Positions 1 to 8,782 of a stretch of DNA of 64,000 nt are shown in pieces; within the stretch, counting starts at the first letter, position 1; every line of letters starts with the position of its first letter. The DNA lies in assembly GCF_022690685.1 (NCBI RefSeq), contig NZ_JALCYY010000007.1, positions 62,001-126,000 on the forward strand, read 5' to 3'. The notes below the pieces were generated by a model. It saw only the letters and a program-made list of their open reading frames with translations, had not been told where the DNA came from and ran no database searches. Source of the stretch: Anaeromyxobacter terrae (lineage in GTDB: Bacteria; Myxococcota; Myxococcia; Myxococcales; Anaeromyxobacteraceae). A program made the position numbers and the translations under genes.

Positions 1-98
1 CGCGCGCCGATCTTCGCCACGTACTCCTGCCGGAGCGCATCGAGCTCCGCACGCAAGGACTGCGACTGCTTTGCTGACAAGGTCACCCGTTCCCCCAT
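1..98 (-). CDS. Partial protein, N-terminus only (possibly helical, Hpt-like)
   Basis: Reading leftward from an ATG at 98 gives an open frame running off the left edge. It begins MGERVTLSAKQSQ and continues as a charged, leucine-spaced stretch ending near YVAKIGAR. The pattern looks like an amphipathic helix of the kind that starts histidine-phosphotransfer or coiled-coil proteins, but 32 residues are too few to name a family. The start is weak because no strong ribosome-binding site is visible upstream. The 265 bases between it and the next gene show nothing I can support. Confidence 0.35.
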   Translation of the reverse strand, partial: MGERVTLSAKQSQSLRAELDALRQEYVAKIGA

Positions 99-363
99 CC
101 CCGCGGTGCCGCCGCGAGCCTCGTGATCTGTGCGCTCGTTGTCATGAGCGGGTCACGAAGGCTTCCGGGCGAAGCCGGCGGTGTGCGGGAGGAGCGCGGC
201 GCGCGGGAGCTCGCGCCGTTATGTCCTGCTTGCAGAGGCGGCCGTTCCAGTCGATGACTGGAGACTTCCAGTCGGGCTCGAGTGACCCGTTGGACGCGCC
301 CGCCAGCGGACCCTCGGCCACCTGGGCCAACGCCCCGGTGACCGACAGCCCGTGTACTCGGGC

Positions 364-666
364 TCAGTGGGCGGAAGCGGACTCGCCCTCGCCAGGCAGC
401 ACCTCGCGGAGCCCGTCGACCGGTACCGAGAGCACGACGGCGTCGCCGACCGACTGGATGAGTCGGATCGGGATCTCGACCGTCCCGGCGTGGAACATCG
501 TCCGCGACGCGCCCAGCTGGTCGGCGACGTCCTTTCGCAGCTTCACCCGGAGCGACTCCACGCTCCACGCGTCGCTGTCCAGGAAGAGCGCTGCGATCTC
601 GCCGACCGCCCGCCCGTCCGCGCCGATGACCGTCCGTCCCCGCAGGTTCTCGTCAGATAGCCGCAT
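364..666 (-). CDS. PRC-barrel domain protein
   Basis: The product is 100 residues and begins MRLSDENLRGRTVIG. Residues 1-75 fit a PRC-barrel: an opening RTVIGADGRAVGEI strand-turn, then a central stretch on a residue-side metal or protein surface (DVADQLGASRTMFHAGTVEIP), then a closing VVLSVPVDGL strand. PRC-barrels occur in RimM, photosynthetic reaction centres and many small stand-alone stress or RNA-related proteins; the stand-alone type has no single known role. The ATG at 666 is preceded by AAAGAGAG. The far longer open frame upstream is a high-GC artefact. The neighbour upstream (770-1069) runs in the same direction. Confidence 0.75.
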   Translation of the reverse strand: MRLSDENLRGRTVIGADGRAVGEIAALFLDSDAWSVESLRVKLRKDVADQLGASRTMFHAGTVEIPIRLIQSVGDAVVLSVPVDGLREVLPGEGESASAH

Positions 667-769
667 GCCGCTGCTCTCTTTCCAGTTTCCTGGAAGGTAA
701 GGCTCCCCTGGCGAGCAGACGGCGCCGACTACGGGGCTCGCGTGACGGCTCGGCCTCGTCGACCTGTCC

Positions 770-1069
770 TCACGTACGATGGTCGGCGCGCGTCGCTGCC
801 GCGATCTTCGTGAAGAAGGCGGTGAACCCCACCGCGATGCCGACCACCGCCCCCACGACGAGCATCCACTGCACCGAGTGCCCCAGCCAGCGGTCGAGCC
901 CATAGCCGAGGAGCGTGAAGACCGCGACGGAGGCGAGCAGCGTGCTCGACGCGGCCATGTACGGCTCGGCCTTCCGGTACCCCGCCGCGAGGCTCGAGAG
1001 CCCGTGCGCGGGGTCCGCCGCACCACCACCGCCCGGCTCGCCGGTCGGCTCGCGCGCTCGCTGTGCCAT
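770..1069 (-). CDS. AtpZ/AtpI-like small membrane protein (ATPase_gene1 family)
   Basis: A 99-residue protein with a Gly-rich N-terminal tail (1-28), then two predicted membrane helices at about 38-57 and 66-88 linked by the short loop GYGLDRWLGHS. This helix-GxxLDxxxG-helix layout is typical of the AtpI/AtpZ family usually encoded beside F0F1-ATP synthase, where members assist c-ring assembly or act as Mg/Ca transporters. No ATP synthase gene is in this window, so the partner is unknown. The ATG at 1069 follows GGGGAGAG at good spacing. The 270 bases to the next gene presumably carry divergent promoters, but I cannot place boxes with confidence. Confidence 0.7.
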   Translation of the reverse strand: MAQRAREPTGEPGGGGAADPAHGLSSLAAGYRKAEPYMAASSTLLASVAVFTLLGYGLDRWLGHSVQWMLVVGAVVGIAVGFTAFFTKIAAATRADHRT

Positions 1070-1339
1070 TCGGCTCTCCCCTCTCGACCCTTTCGACGTG
1101 GACGTCGGCGGAGCGGTTCAGAGGCGCGGAGTCGGACGCGGCTCGGCGCAGGAGCCGGATCGCCGAGGAGGACGTCACCGCTCGGTCGAGAAGAACGTAA
1201 CGGGCGCGACCTTCCCGCGCGCGATTGTCCCGCCCCATCGCTCCGACGAACCCGACGATCGCACGGCCTGTCTAACGCCCCTCGGGTCCAATAGAGGGCC
1301 CGGGGCATCCGAACCTGCTACACAGCCGGTAGAGGTTCC

Positions 1340-4300
1340 ATGCCCGACCGCAAGTCCGTACCGCCCCATCCGAGCGACGAGCATGAAGCCGACTGGCGCG
1401 CTCGGGAAGGCGAGCGTCTCCTCATCGTGGGCGTCGGCGCCTCGGCAGGCGGCCTCGAGGCGTTCGAGCGCTTCCTCGGCCAGCTCCCGTCGGACAGCGG
1501 GCTGGCGTACGTCCTCGTCCAGCACCTCTCTCCCGAGCACGAGAGCAGCCTCGTCGACATCCTGTCCCGCGCCACGAAGCTTCCGGTGGAGACCGCGCGC
1601 GAAGGGCAGCGCATCGAGCGCGACCACGTGTACGTCATCCCACCGGGGACGGGCCTCAGCGTCGAGGGCGGCGCCCTGCGCCTCGTCCCGGCGGAGTCGA
1701 AGGGCACTCGCCTGCTGGTGAACGCGTTCCTGACGTCGCTCGCGGAGGACCAGCGTGAGAACGCCGTCGGCGTCGTGCTCTCCGGAACCGGCTCCGACGG
1801 CGCGCTCGGCATCGCCGCCGTGAGGCGACACGGGGGCAGGACGTTCGCGCAGCTCCCCGGCGACGCGCGGTACGAGAGCATGCCTGCCGCCGCGATCGCG
1901 ACGGGGATGGTGGAGCAGGTCCTCCCAGCGAGCGAGATCCCGGCGGCGCTCGCCGAGCTCGCCGCCGAGCGACGGCGCCACCCGCCCGAGAGCGTGCGGG
2001 GCGAGGCGGAGGGGCTCCACCGGGCCCTCGAGGTGATCGGGCGGACGACCGGCCACGACTTCAGCCGGTACAAGCGCAGCACGATCCTCCGCCGGTTCCA
2101 CCGGCGCATGGGAGCGACCGGGACTGCCACCGTCCGTGACTACGCCACCCTGCTCGAGGGCAACGCCGACGAGGTCCGCCGCCTCGCCGAGGACCTGACC
2201 ATCAACGTGACGAGCTTCTTCCGCGACGAGGGGCCGTTCCGGATCCTCGAGCAGATCGTGGTCCCCGACCTCCTGAAGCGGCGTGCCGCCGACGGGATCC
2301 GCGTCTGGGTGCCGGCCTGCTCCTCCGGAGAGGAGGCCTACTCGCTCGCGATGCTGCTCTGCGAGGGCTGCGGCGAGCTCCAGCGTCCGCCGCAGCTCCA
2401 GGTCTTCGCGACGGACATCGACGCGTCCGCCCTCGCGGAGGCGCGGCGAGGCCAGTACACGAGCGTCGTCGAGCGGCAGGTGAGCCCCGCGCGGCTGGAG
2501 CGGTTCTTCACGAGGCGCGGGGACTCGTACACGGTCACGAAGCCCCTCCGCGACCTCTGCATCTTCACGGAGCACGATCTCGTCAAGGATCCGCCGTTCT
2601 CGCGGATGGACCTCGTGTCCTGCCGCAACCTGCTCATCTACCTGGAGCCCGACCTCCAGAAGCGAATCATCGGGCTCCTCCACTACGCGCTCCGGCCGGG
2701 CGGCTACCTGCTCCTCGGCAAGGCCGAGATGATCGACGCGCGCGAGCTGGAGCTGTTCGAGGCCGTGGACAAGACGGAGCGCGTGTTCCGGCGGCGCGAG
2801 GTGGATCGGCGTCCGGCGATCCTGCCTCCCGGGCGGCGGGCGCCTCCCCTCGAGCTGGCGCCGCCCGGCCGGCGGGTCGATCCCGAGGTGAAGAGCGCCG
2901 CCGATCGCTCGCGAAGGATCGTGCTCGAGGAGTACGCGCCGGCGTCGGTGGTGGTCGATGCGCGCGGCGAGATCCGGTACTACTGGGGGACGAAGCTGTC
3001 AGTCTTCCTGCCGCCCCGCGCCGGCGCACCCGCGACGAACCTGATGCACCTCGCCCGGCGTGAGCTCCGGGTCGAGCTCTCCGCCGCCCTCCACAACGCG
3101 GCGCGCCACGGGAAGGCGGTCACGTACAAGGACGTGGTGGTCGAGGCGGAGGGCGTCCAGCGTCGCCTGAACCTCGTCGTCCGGCCGCTCCCGCCCACGG
3201 ACCAGGATCCGGACGCGCTGTTCCTCGTCGTCTTCGAGGAGCTGCAGGCCTCTCCCATCGCGCACGGCACGCCGCTCGACGCGCCGACCCTGGAGCGCCA
3301 CCGGCAGCTGCAGCGCGATCTCGAGAGCACCCAGGAGCGGCTCCAGGTCACCATCGAGGAGCTCGAGAACGCGAACGAGGCGCTCCGCACGTCCAACGAG
3401 CAGCTGCAGTCCATGAACGAGGAGATGCACTCGTCCAACGAGGAGCTGCAGACCTCGCAGGAGGAGCTGCAGTCGGTGAACGAGGAGCTCAACACGCTGA
3501 ACAATGAGCTCAGCAAGAAGGTGGACGAGCTCGAGCTGCTCTACGGCGACCTCCAGAACCTGTTCCAGAGCACGCAGATCGCGACCATCTTCCTCGATCG
3601 CGAGTCCCGGATCTCGCGTTTCACGCCGGCGGCGACATCGGTCTTCCGGCTCGCCGACGGCGACGTGGGGAGGCCGCTCTCGGACTTCGCCGCGCTGTTC
3701 GACGCCCAGGACGTGCCCCAGGAGGTGCAGCGGGTCCTCGCGACGCTCGAGCCCGTCGAGCGCACGGTGGGCCTCGCGGAGGGAGGGCGCTGGTTCCTCA
3801 TGCGCATGAACCCGTACCGCACGCCGTCCAACGTCATCGCGGGCGTGGTGGTCTCCTTCATCGACGTCACGAGGCTGAAGGAGGCGGAGGCGGCCCTGCG
3901 GCAGGCCGTGGGGGAGCGGGAGCGAGCCGAGGCGGCCCTGCGGGACGCGGACCGACGGAAGGACGAGTTCCTCGCCGTCCTGTCCCACGAGCTGCGGAAC
4001 CCGCTCGCGCCCATCCGGAGCAGCCTCCACGTCCTCGAGCGCGCGCCCGCGGACACGGACGCGGCGGCGCGAGCGCACCAGATCATCGCTCGCCAGGTGG
4101 CGCACCTCGCGCGGCTCGTCGACGACCTGCTCGACGTGACGCGCATCGCGAACGGCAAGCTCCAGGTCGAACGCCGGCCGGTGGACCTCCGGGGCCTCTC
4201 GCAGCGCACGGCCGACGACCACCGGAGCCTCTTCACCTCGCGCGAGGTCGCGCTGGAGGTCGCGCTCCCGGACGAGCCCCTGTGGGTCGAAGGCGACGCG

Positions 4301-5077
4301 ACGCGCCTCGCGCAGGCGATCGGGAACCTGCTCCAGAACTCGGCCAAGTTCACCTCCGGCGGCGACTCGGTCCGGCTGTCACTCGACGCGGTGGATGGCT
4401 TTGCGGTGCTGCGCGTGCGTGACAACGGCATCGGCATCGAGCCTGCGATGGTCCCGCGCCTCTTCCAGCCGTTCGCGCAGGCCGACGCGACCCTCAATCG
4501 CCGCCTCGGCGGGCTCGGTCTCGGTCTCGCGCTCGTGAAGGGACTCGTCGAGACGCACGGCGGCACGGTCGAGGCGAGGAGCGGCGGCAAGGGCGCAGGC
4601 ACCGAGTTCATCGTGCGGCTGCCGCTCTCGGTGGCGCCCGCGAAGATCGAGGTCGCGCCGGCGCCACCTCCGCGCCCGCGCCGTGTGCTCGTCATCGAGG
4701 ACAACCTCGACGCCGCCGAGAGCCTGCAGCTCGCGCTGGAGATGGAGGGCCACGAGGTCTTCCTGGCGCACGACGGTCCGAAGGGGGTCGAGCGAGCCCG
4801 GGAGCTCACGCCCGACGTGGTGCTCTGCGACGTCGGGCTCCCGGGCATGGACGGCTACGCGGTGGCGAGGGCGCTCCGAGGCGAACCCGGCCTGCGGGAC
4901 ACCTTCGTCGTCGCGCTCACGGGATACGCCCTTCCAGAGGATCAGCGGCGCGCCGCGGAGGCGGGGTTCGACGCGCACCTGACCAAGCCCGCGACGGTCG
5001 AGGACCTCCAGGAGGCGATGGACCGTGCGCCGCGCCGGACGCCCCCGCGCGGCGCCGGCCCGGTCGCGACGAGGTGA
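1340..5077 (+). CDS. CheB-CheR-PAS-histidine kinase-receiver hybrid protein
   Basis: A 1245-residue multidomain signalling protein. A CheB methylesterase domain lies at about 28-205, with the catalytic-serine motif GASAGG near residue 32, VQHLSPEH and GTGSDGALG. A CheR methyltransferase domain follows at about 228-490 (NVTSFFRD, ACSSGEEAYS, SCRNLLIYL). Next come a PAS-like segment, a long coiled coil at about 655-730 built from repeated SNEELQ units, and a second PAS domain. The HisKA motif SHELRNP has H883, followed by a GHKL ATPase (DNGIGI, GLGLGLALVKGL) and a C-terminal receiver with phospho-acceptor D1164 and a TKP lysine. Such CheB/CheR-kinase fusions are found widely outside chemotaxis operons. 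No other chemotaxis gene is nearby, so a methylation-linked signalling role is inferred only. Confidence 0.93.
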   Translation: MPDRKSVPPHPSDEHEADWRAREGERLLIVGVGASAGGLEAFERFLGQLPSDSGLAYVLVQHLSPEHESSLVDILSRATKLPVETAREGQRIERDHVYVIPPGTGLSVEGGALRLVPAESKGTRLLVNAFLTSLAEDQRENAVGVVLSGTGSDGALGIAAVRRHGGRTFAQLPGDARYESMPAAAIATGMVEQVLPASEIPAALAELAAERRRHPPESVRGEAEGLHRALEVIGRTTGHDFSRYKRSTILRRFHRRMGATGTATVRDYATLLEGNADEVRRLAEDLTINVTSFFRDEGPFRILEQIVVPDLLKRRAADGIRVWVPACSSGEEAYSLAMLLCEGCGELQRPPQLQVFATDIDASALAEARRGQYTSVVERQVSPARLERFFTRRGDSYTVTKPLRDLCIFTEHDLVKDPPFSRMDLVSCRNLLIYLEPDLQKRIIGLLHYALRPGGYLLLGKAEMIDARELELFEAVDKTERVFRRREVDRRPAILPPGRRAPPLELAPPGRRVDPEVKSAADRSRRIVLEEYAPASVVVDARGEIRYYWGTKLSVFLPPRAGAPATNLMHLARRELRVELSAALHNAARHGKAVTYKDVVVEAEGVQRRLNLVVRPLPPTDQDPDALFLVVFEELQASPIAHGTPLDAPTLERHRQLQRDLESTQERLQVTIEELENANEALRTSNEQLQSMNEEMHSSNEELQTSQEELQSVNEELNTLNNELSKKVDELELLYGDLQNLFQSTQIATIFLDRESRISRFTPAATSVFRLADGDVGRPLSDFAALFDAQDVPQEVQRVLATLEPVERTVGLAEGGRWFLMRMNPYRTPSNVIAGVVVSFIDVTRLKEAEAALRQAVGERERAEAALRDADRRKDEFLAVLSHELRNPLAPIRSSLHVLERAPADTDAAARAHQIIARQVAHLARLVDDLLDVTRIANGKLQVERRPVDLRGLSQRTADDHRSLFTSREVALEVALPDEPLWVEGDATRLAQAIGNLLQNSAKFTSGGDSVRLSLDAVDGFAVLRVRDNGIGIEPAMVPRLFQPFAQADATLNRRLGGLGLGLALVKGLVETHGGTVEARSGGKGAGTEFIVRLPLSVAPAKIEVAPAPPPRPRRVLVIEDNLDAAESLQLALEMEGHEVFLAHDGPKGVERARELTPDVVLCDVGLPGMDGYAVARALRGEPGLRDTFVVALTGYALPEDQRRAAEAGFDAHLTKPATVEDLQEAMDRAPRRTPPRGAGPVATR

Positions 5078-5220
5078 CGCCGGTCACCGCAGCTCGCGCC
5101 CCGAACGTTGCGCACCCACCGTGTTCGACGATGTGCGCGGCGCGCGACTCGATCGAGGCACCCTGCCGCGCCCCACGCGCGATGACGACGCCGTGACCGG
5201 GGGCGGCGCAGGATCGCGCC

Positions 5221-6783
5221 ATGCGCGCACTGCTCGTGCAGGCCCGCTCGCCGCGCAGCTACTGGAGCTTCGAGCGAAGCCTTCCCTTCATCCGCAAGGC
5301 GGCGACGATGCCGCCGCTCGGGCTGGCCACGCTCGCGGCGCACCTGCCGCAGCACTGGGAGCTCCGGCTGCGGGACCTCGAGGTCGCCCCGCTCGACGAC
5401 GCCGACCTGCGCTGGGCGGACGCCGTCCTCGTGTCCGGGATGCTCGTGCAGGCGGAGTCGATGCGCGCGGTGCTCCTCCGGGCCCGCGCCCTCGGCCGGC
5501 GCACGGTCGCCGGTGGCGCGGGGCCGAGCCTCGTGCCCGAGCGCTTCCCGGAGGCCGATCACGTCTTCCGCGGAGAGGCCGAGGGTCGCCTGGAGCTCCT
5601 CGCGCGCGTCCTAGAAGGACGGGAGAAACCGGCGCCTCGACTCCTCTCGCCCGAGGGCGACGACCGGCCCGACCTCGAGCTCGCGCGCGTGCCCCGCTTC
5701 GATCTCCTCGACCTCCCACGCTACGCCAATCACGCCCTGCAGTACTCGCGCGGCTGCCCGTTCCGCTGCGAGTTCTGCGACATCATCGAGCTGTTCGGGC
5801 GCGTGCCGCGGGTGAAGTCGCCGGAGCAGGTCGTGGCGGAGCTCGACGCGCTCTACGCGCGCGGGGCACGCGGGGCGCTCTTCTTCGTGGACGACAACTT
5901 CGTCGGCAACCGGCGCGAGGTGGCCCGCCTGCTCCCGGTGCTCCGCGCCTGGCAGGAGCGGCACGGGTTCCCGTTCCAGCTCTGCACGGAGGCGAGCCTC
6001 GACCTCGCCAGCGCTCCGGAGCTCGTGGCCGAGATGGTCGCGGCCGGCTTCCAGGAGGTGTTCCTCGGGATCGAGACGCCCTCCGCCGCCGCGCTCGCGG
6101 AGACCGGCAAGAGCCAGAACCTCCGCATGCCCGCGGCCCGCGCCGTCGAGACGCTCACGCGCGCCGGGCTCGAGGTGTTCTCCGGCTTCATCGTGGGCTT
6201 CGACAGCGAGGGGCCGGACATCTTCGATCGACAGCTCGAGCTCATCTCCGGGCTCCCGGTCCCCAGGGCGATGGTCGGGCTGCTCGTCGCGATGCCAGGC
6301 ACGCGCCTCTGGCGGCGCCTCGAGCAGGAGGGCCGGCTGCGCGGCGACGGGAGCGGCGACGCCTTCGAGCGGCCGAACTTCGTGCCTGCCCAGGACGAGC
6401 GGGTCCTGCTCGCGGGATACCGCCGCCTCGTGGCGGCGCTCTACGCGCCGGAGCGCTACTACGCGCGGTGCGCCCTCGCCATCGACCAGCTGCCGCTCCG
6501 CCCCCGCGCCGCCGCGGACGCCGGCGCCGCCGAGGGCTCGCTCGCTGCGGTCGCACGGATCGCGTGGGGCATCGGCGTCCGCAGCCCGCGCCGCCTCCAG
6601 TTCTGGCGTCTCGTCGGACACGCGCTGCGGCGGGGCGCAGGCGCCCTCCCGCGCGCGCTGGCGCTCGCGGTGATCGGCGAGAGCCTCATCCCGTACACGT
6701 ACGACGTGGTCCTGCCGCGCCTCGACCGGTCACTCGCCGAGCTCGCGGCGGGCGACGCGACGCGCCCCTCCGCATCCGCCTAG
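5221..6783 (+). CDS. B12-binding radical SAM protein (DUF4070 type)
   Basis: A 520-residue protein. The N-terminal Rossmann-like cobalamin-binding region covers about 1-150 and includes PPLGLATLAAHLP and VAGGAGPS. The radical SAM core follows with C179-PFR-C183-EF-C186, which would bind the 4Fe-4S cluster. The C-terminal 150 residues resemble the DUF4070 extension seen in B12 radical SAM methylases such as the hopanoid C-2 methylase family. No hopanoid or bacteriochlorophyll gene is beside it, so the substrate is unknown. It lies 143 bases after the CheB/CheR kinase on the same strand and the next gene converges on it. The start was chosen at MRALLVQARSP, where family similarity begins. Confidence 0.88.
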   Translation: MRALLVQARSPRSYWSFERSLPFIRKAATMPPLGLATLAAHLPQHWELRLRDLEVAPLDDADLRWADAVLVSGMLVQAESMRAVLLRARALGRRTVAGGAGPSLVPERFPEADHVFRGEAEGRLELLARVLEGREKPAPRLLSPEGDDRPDLELARVPRFDLLDLPRYANHALQYSRGCPFRCEFCDIIELFGRVPRVKSPEQVVAELDALYARGARGALFFVDDNFVGNRREVARLLPVLRAWQERHGFPFQLCTEASLDLASAPELVAEMVAAGFQEVFLGIETPSAAALAETGKSQNLRMPAARAVETLTRAGLEVFSGFIVGFDSEGPDIFDRQLELISGLPVPRAMVGLLVAMPGTRLWRRLEQEGRLRGDGSGDAFERPNFVPAQDERVLLAGYRRLVAALYAPERYYARCALAIDQLPLRPRAAADAGAAEGSLAAVARIAWGIGVRSPRRLQFWRLVGHALRRGAGALPRALALAVIGESLIPYTYDVVLPRLDRSLAELAAGDATRPSASA

Positions 6784-6808
6784 GGACTCCGGTCGCCCTC
6801 TCCTCGCC

Positions 6809-7945
6809 TCACGACGAAGAGGGAGCAGCCAGGACGGCCAGGCGTGAGCCCGAGGCCGCCTCCGCGCCGCGCCGGCCGAGCGCGCGCAGGAACCGGTAGT
6901 GAGCCGCGATCGCGGCGCGGAGCGTCGGGTGCGTGTGGTGAGGCACGCCGTGCGCGCGGCACGCCGCCTCGACGCTCGCGACGAGCGCCGGATAGTGCAC
7001 GTGGCACACGTCCGGGAGGAGGTGGTGCTCGATCTGGAAGTTGAGCCCGCCGACGTACCAGCCGAGGAGCCGGTTCGAGGGCGCGAAGTCCACGGTGGCG
7101 CGCACCTGGTGCTCCGCCCAGCCGGTCGGCATCCGCTGGTCGCCGGACCGGGCGGCGTGGAACTCCGCCTCCGGCACCGCGTGCGCGAGCTGGAACACCG
7201 TCGACAGCACCACCCCCAGGGTGAGCGCGCCGAGCAGGAACAGGGGCGCGACCCAGCCGCTGCGGAAGACGAGCACCGGGACGACCACCGCCCAGGCGAG
7301 GAACACCGCCTTGCCGACGAGGAACGCGGCGAGCTCGCCGCGCCGCGGGCGCGGGAACGGGAGCTGCCCGATGCGGCCACGCGCGAGGTCGAGCACGTCG
7401 TCCACGAACCACCACTTCACCGCCAGCACGCCGTAGAGCAGCCAGCCATAGAGGTGCTGGTAGCGATGGAACGGGCGGAGCCGCTGCGACGGCGCGAGCC
7501 GGAGGAACGGCTCGGCGTCGATGTCCGCGTCCATCCCGTCGACGTTGGCGTAGGTGTGGTGGTGCACGTTGTGCTTGAAGCGCCAGAGGTACGAGCTCGC
7601 CCCGACGAAATCCAGCGCGAGCCCCCACGCACGGTTCACGCGCGCGGAGCGCGCGTAGGCGCCGTGGTTGGCGTCGTGCATGACGGAGAAGCCGATCCCC
7701 GCGGTCGCGAGCGCCACCGACACCGTCAGCGCCACCGCCAGCACGGGAGACGTGCCGCCGAGGAGCAGGAGCAGCGCGTAGGAGGCCGCGAACCAGCCCA
7801 GGATGACGCCCGTCTTCGCGTGCATCGCGCTGCCGCCCCAGCGTGCCAGGCCCGTGGCCTCGAGGTGCGCGCCGGCGCGGCGCTTCACCTCGGCGTGAAA
7901 GCCGTCGTCGCGGGGAAACCGGACGCGGGGAGGCGTGGAGTTCAT
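6809..7945 (-). CDS. Membrane fatty-acid (acyl-lipid/acyl-CoA) desaturase
   Basis: Encodes a 378-residue membrane di-iron desaturase. Three histidine boxes are visible: HDANHG, HNVHHHTY and the late box QIEHHLLPDVCHVHYP. Hydrophobic pairs lie before and after the second box (LLLLLGGTSPVLAVALTVSVALA; LVGKAVFLAWAVVVPVLVF). The family inserts double bonds into membrane fatty acids, and the QxxHH third box fits the front-end/acyl-lipid branch. It is followed on the far side of its start by the cold-shock gene, which suits a role in membrane fluidity, though co-regulation is not shown. I used the ATG at 7945; a GTG at 7972 would add nine residues and neither has a strong ribosome site. Confidence 0.9.
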   Translation of the reverse strand: MNSTPPRVRFPRDDGFHAEVKRRAGAHLEATGLARWGGSAMHAKTGVILGWFAASYALLLLLGGTSPVLAVALTVSVALATAGIGFSVMHDANHGAYARSARVNRAWGLALDFVGASSYLWRFKHNVHHHTYANVDGMDADIDAEPFLRLAPSQRLRPFHRYQHLYGWLLYGVLAVKWWFVDDVLDLARGRIGQLPFPRPRRGELAAFLVGKAVFLAWAVVVPVLVFRSGWVAPLFLLGALTLGVVLSTVFQLAHAVPEAEFHAARSGDQRMPTGWAEHQVRATVDFAPSNRLLGWYVGGLNFQIEHHLLPDVCHVHYPALVASVEAACRAHGVPHHTHPTLRAAIAAHYRFLRALGRRGAEAASGSRLAVLAAPSSS

Positions 7946-8170
7946 GCCCAGGATGTAGGCACCCCGAATCACGAAGATGTCACCGCGGACGGTGCAACCC
8001 GGAAATCGCCCGCGACCGACCGCAGGGGTCGAGGGCGAGGGCGGGTCCGGTCGAGGTCGCCGGCCCGCGAAGCGTGCTCACGGCGCGCGGGCGCGTGGAC
8101 GGCGCGCGGGCGCGTGGGACGAGGCTGACGATCCCCCGGGGTGCGCCGTTCGGCGCCGGCCTCCGGAACG

Positions 8171-8200
8171 TGAAAAGCCCGGCCTCGAGGAGGCCGGGCT
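8171..8200 (-). terminator. Rho-independent terminator of the cold-shock gene
   Basis: A perfect 11-bp stem, AGCCCGGCCTC (8176-8186) and GAGGCCGGGCT (8190-8200), with a three-base loop. Read on the minus strand the hairpin is followed by TTTT (8173-8176 on the plus strand are A). It lies 30 bases beyond the cold-shock stop codon. Confidence 0.9.
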
Positions 8201-8229
8201 CTCATTGCCTGAGGGTCGCGACGACGCGA

Positions 8230-8436
8230 CTAGGCGACCGGGCGGACGTTCGCCGCCTGCAGGCCCTTCGGGCCCTTCGTCACTTCGAACTCCACCTTCT
8301 GACCCTCGGCGAGGGAGCGGAACCCATCCGTCTGGATCGCGGTGTGGTGGCAGAAGACATCCTCGCCCCCGTCCGCCTGGGTGATGAAGCCGAAGCCCTT
8401 CGCGTCGTTGAACCACTTCACGGTACCGGCTGCCAT
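8230..8436 (-). CDS. Cold-shock domain protein (CspA family)
   Basis: A 68-residue single cold-shock domain. RNP1 is seen as KGFGFIT (residues 13-19) and RNP2 as DVFCHHTAI (26-34), with the usual [11 protein letters not shown] start and [14 protein letters not shown] end. Members bind single-stranded nucleic acid and act as RNA chaperones in cold or stationary phase. RNP2 normally reads VFVHFSAI, so CHH is a mild variant. Transcription appears to start well upstream, giving a hairpin-rich leader, and ends at the strong terminator just downstream. Confidence 0.97.
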   Translation of the reverse strand: MAAGTVKWFNDAKGFGFITQADGGEDVFCHHTAIQTDGFRSLAEGQKVEFEVTKGPKGLQAANVRPVA

Positions 8437-8530
8437 TTGCTGTAGGTGCTCTTTTCTCTCTGTGAACGCGCGGCAGTGAGTGCCGCGCGAACCTTCTTCC
8501 CTCCCGGAGCGGGAGAGAAGGGATGTTGGT
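8437..8530 (-). promoter_or_regulatory. Structured 5' leader of the cold-shock mRNA
   Basis: Part of a 346-base gap between divergent genes (8437-8782). Two hairpins sit ahead of the cold-shock start. One is a perfect 9-bp stem at 8467-8475/8481-8489 with a 5-base loop. The second is at 8492-8521, with CTCCCG/CGGGAG as its core and a CCTTCT/AGAAGG outer stem around a bulge. Long folded leaders that alter translation with temperature are known for csp genes; that role here is inferred. A TATATC-like element near 8610 could be the promoter of either divergent gene. The rest of the gap shows nothing clear. Confidence 0.5.
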
Positions 8531-8782
8531 AGTCGAATCGCGCGAAGAAGTCGAGCCCGGGGCCCACAATGCCCGCGGCAGCCTGACGAGCGCGCGCGGG
8601 TGCGCGGTGATATACGATGGTTACCCGGCGAACGCGGCCGGCCCTCCACGCCGCCGTGAGCGACACGGCGGGATCTCACCCGCGCCACCCTTTCGTCCCC
8701 CGACGTGCCCCCTGCGCGCCCCCTCGTGCGCGTGTCGCGAGGCGTGTGCGAGCGCGTGGACCTCGACTGGAAAGAGCCGAAC

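Noticed and set aside
142-330. Short minus-strand frame of 62 codons
   Set aside because: No ribosome site and no recognisable sequence; treated as non-coding.
1175-2683. Long minus-strand frame opposite the CheB/CheR gene
   Set aside because: Antisense shadow; no family pattern, while the plus frame has clear CheB and CheR motifs.
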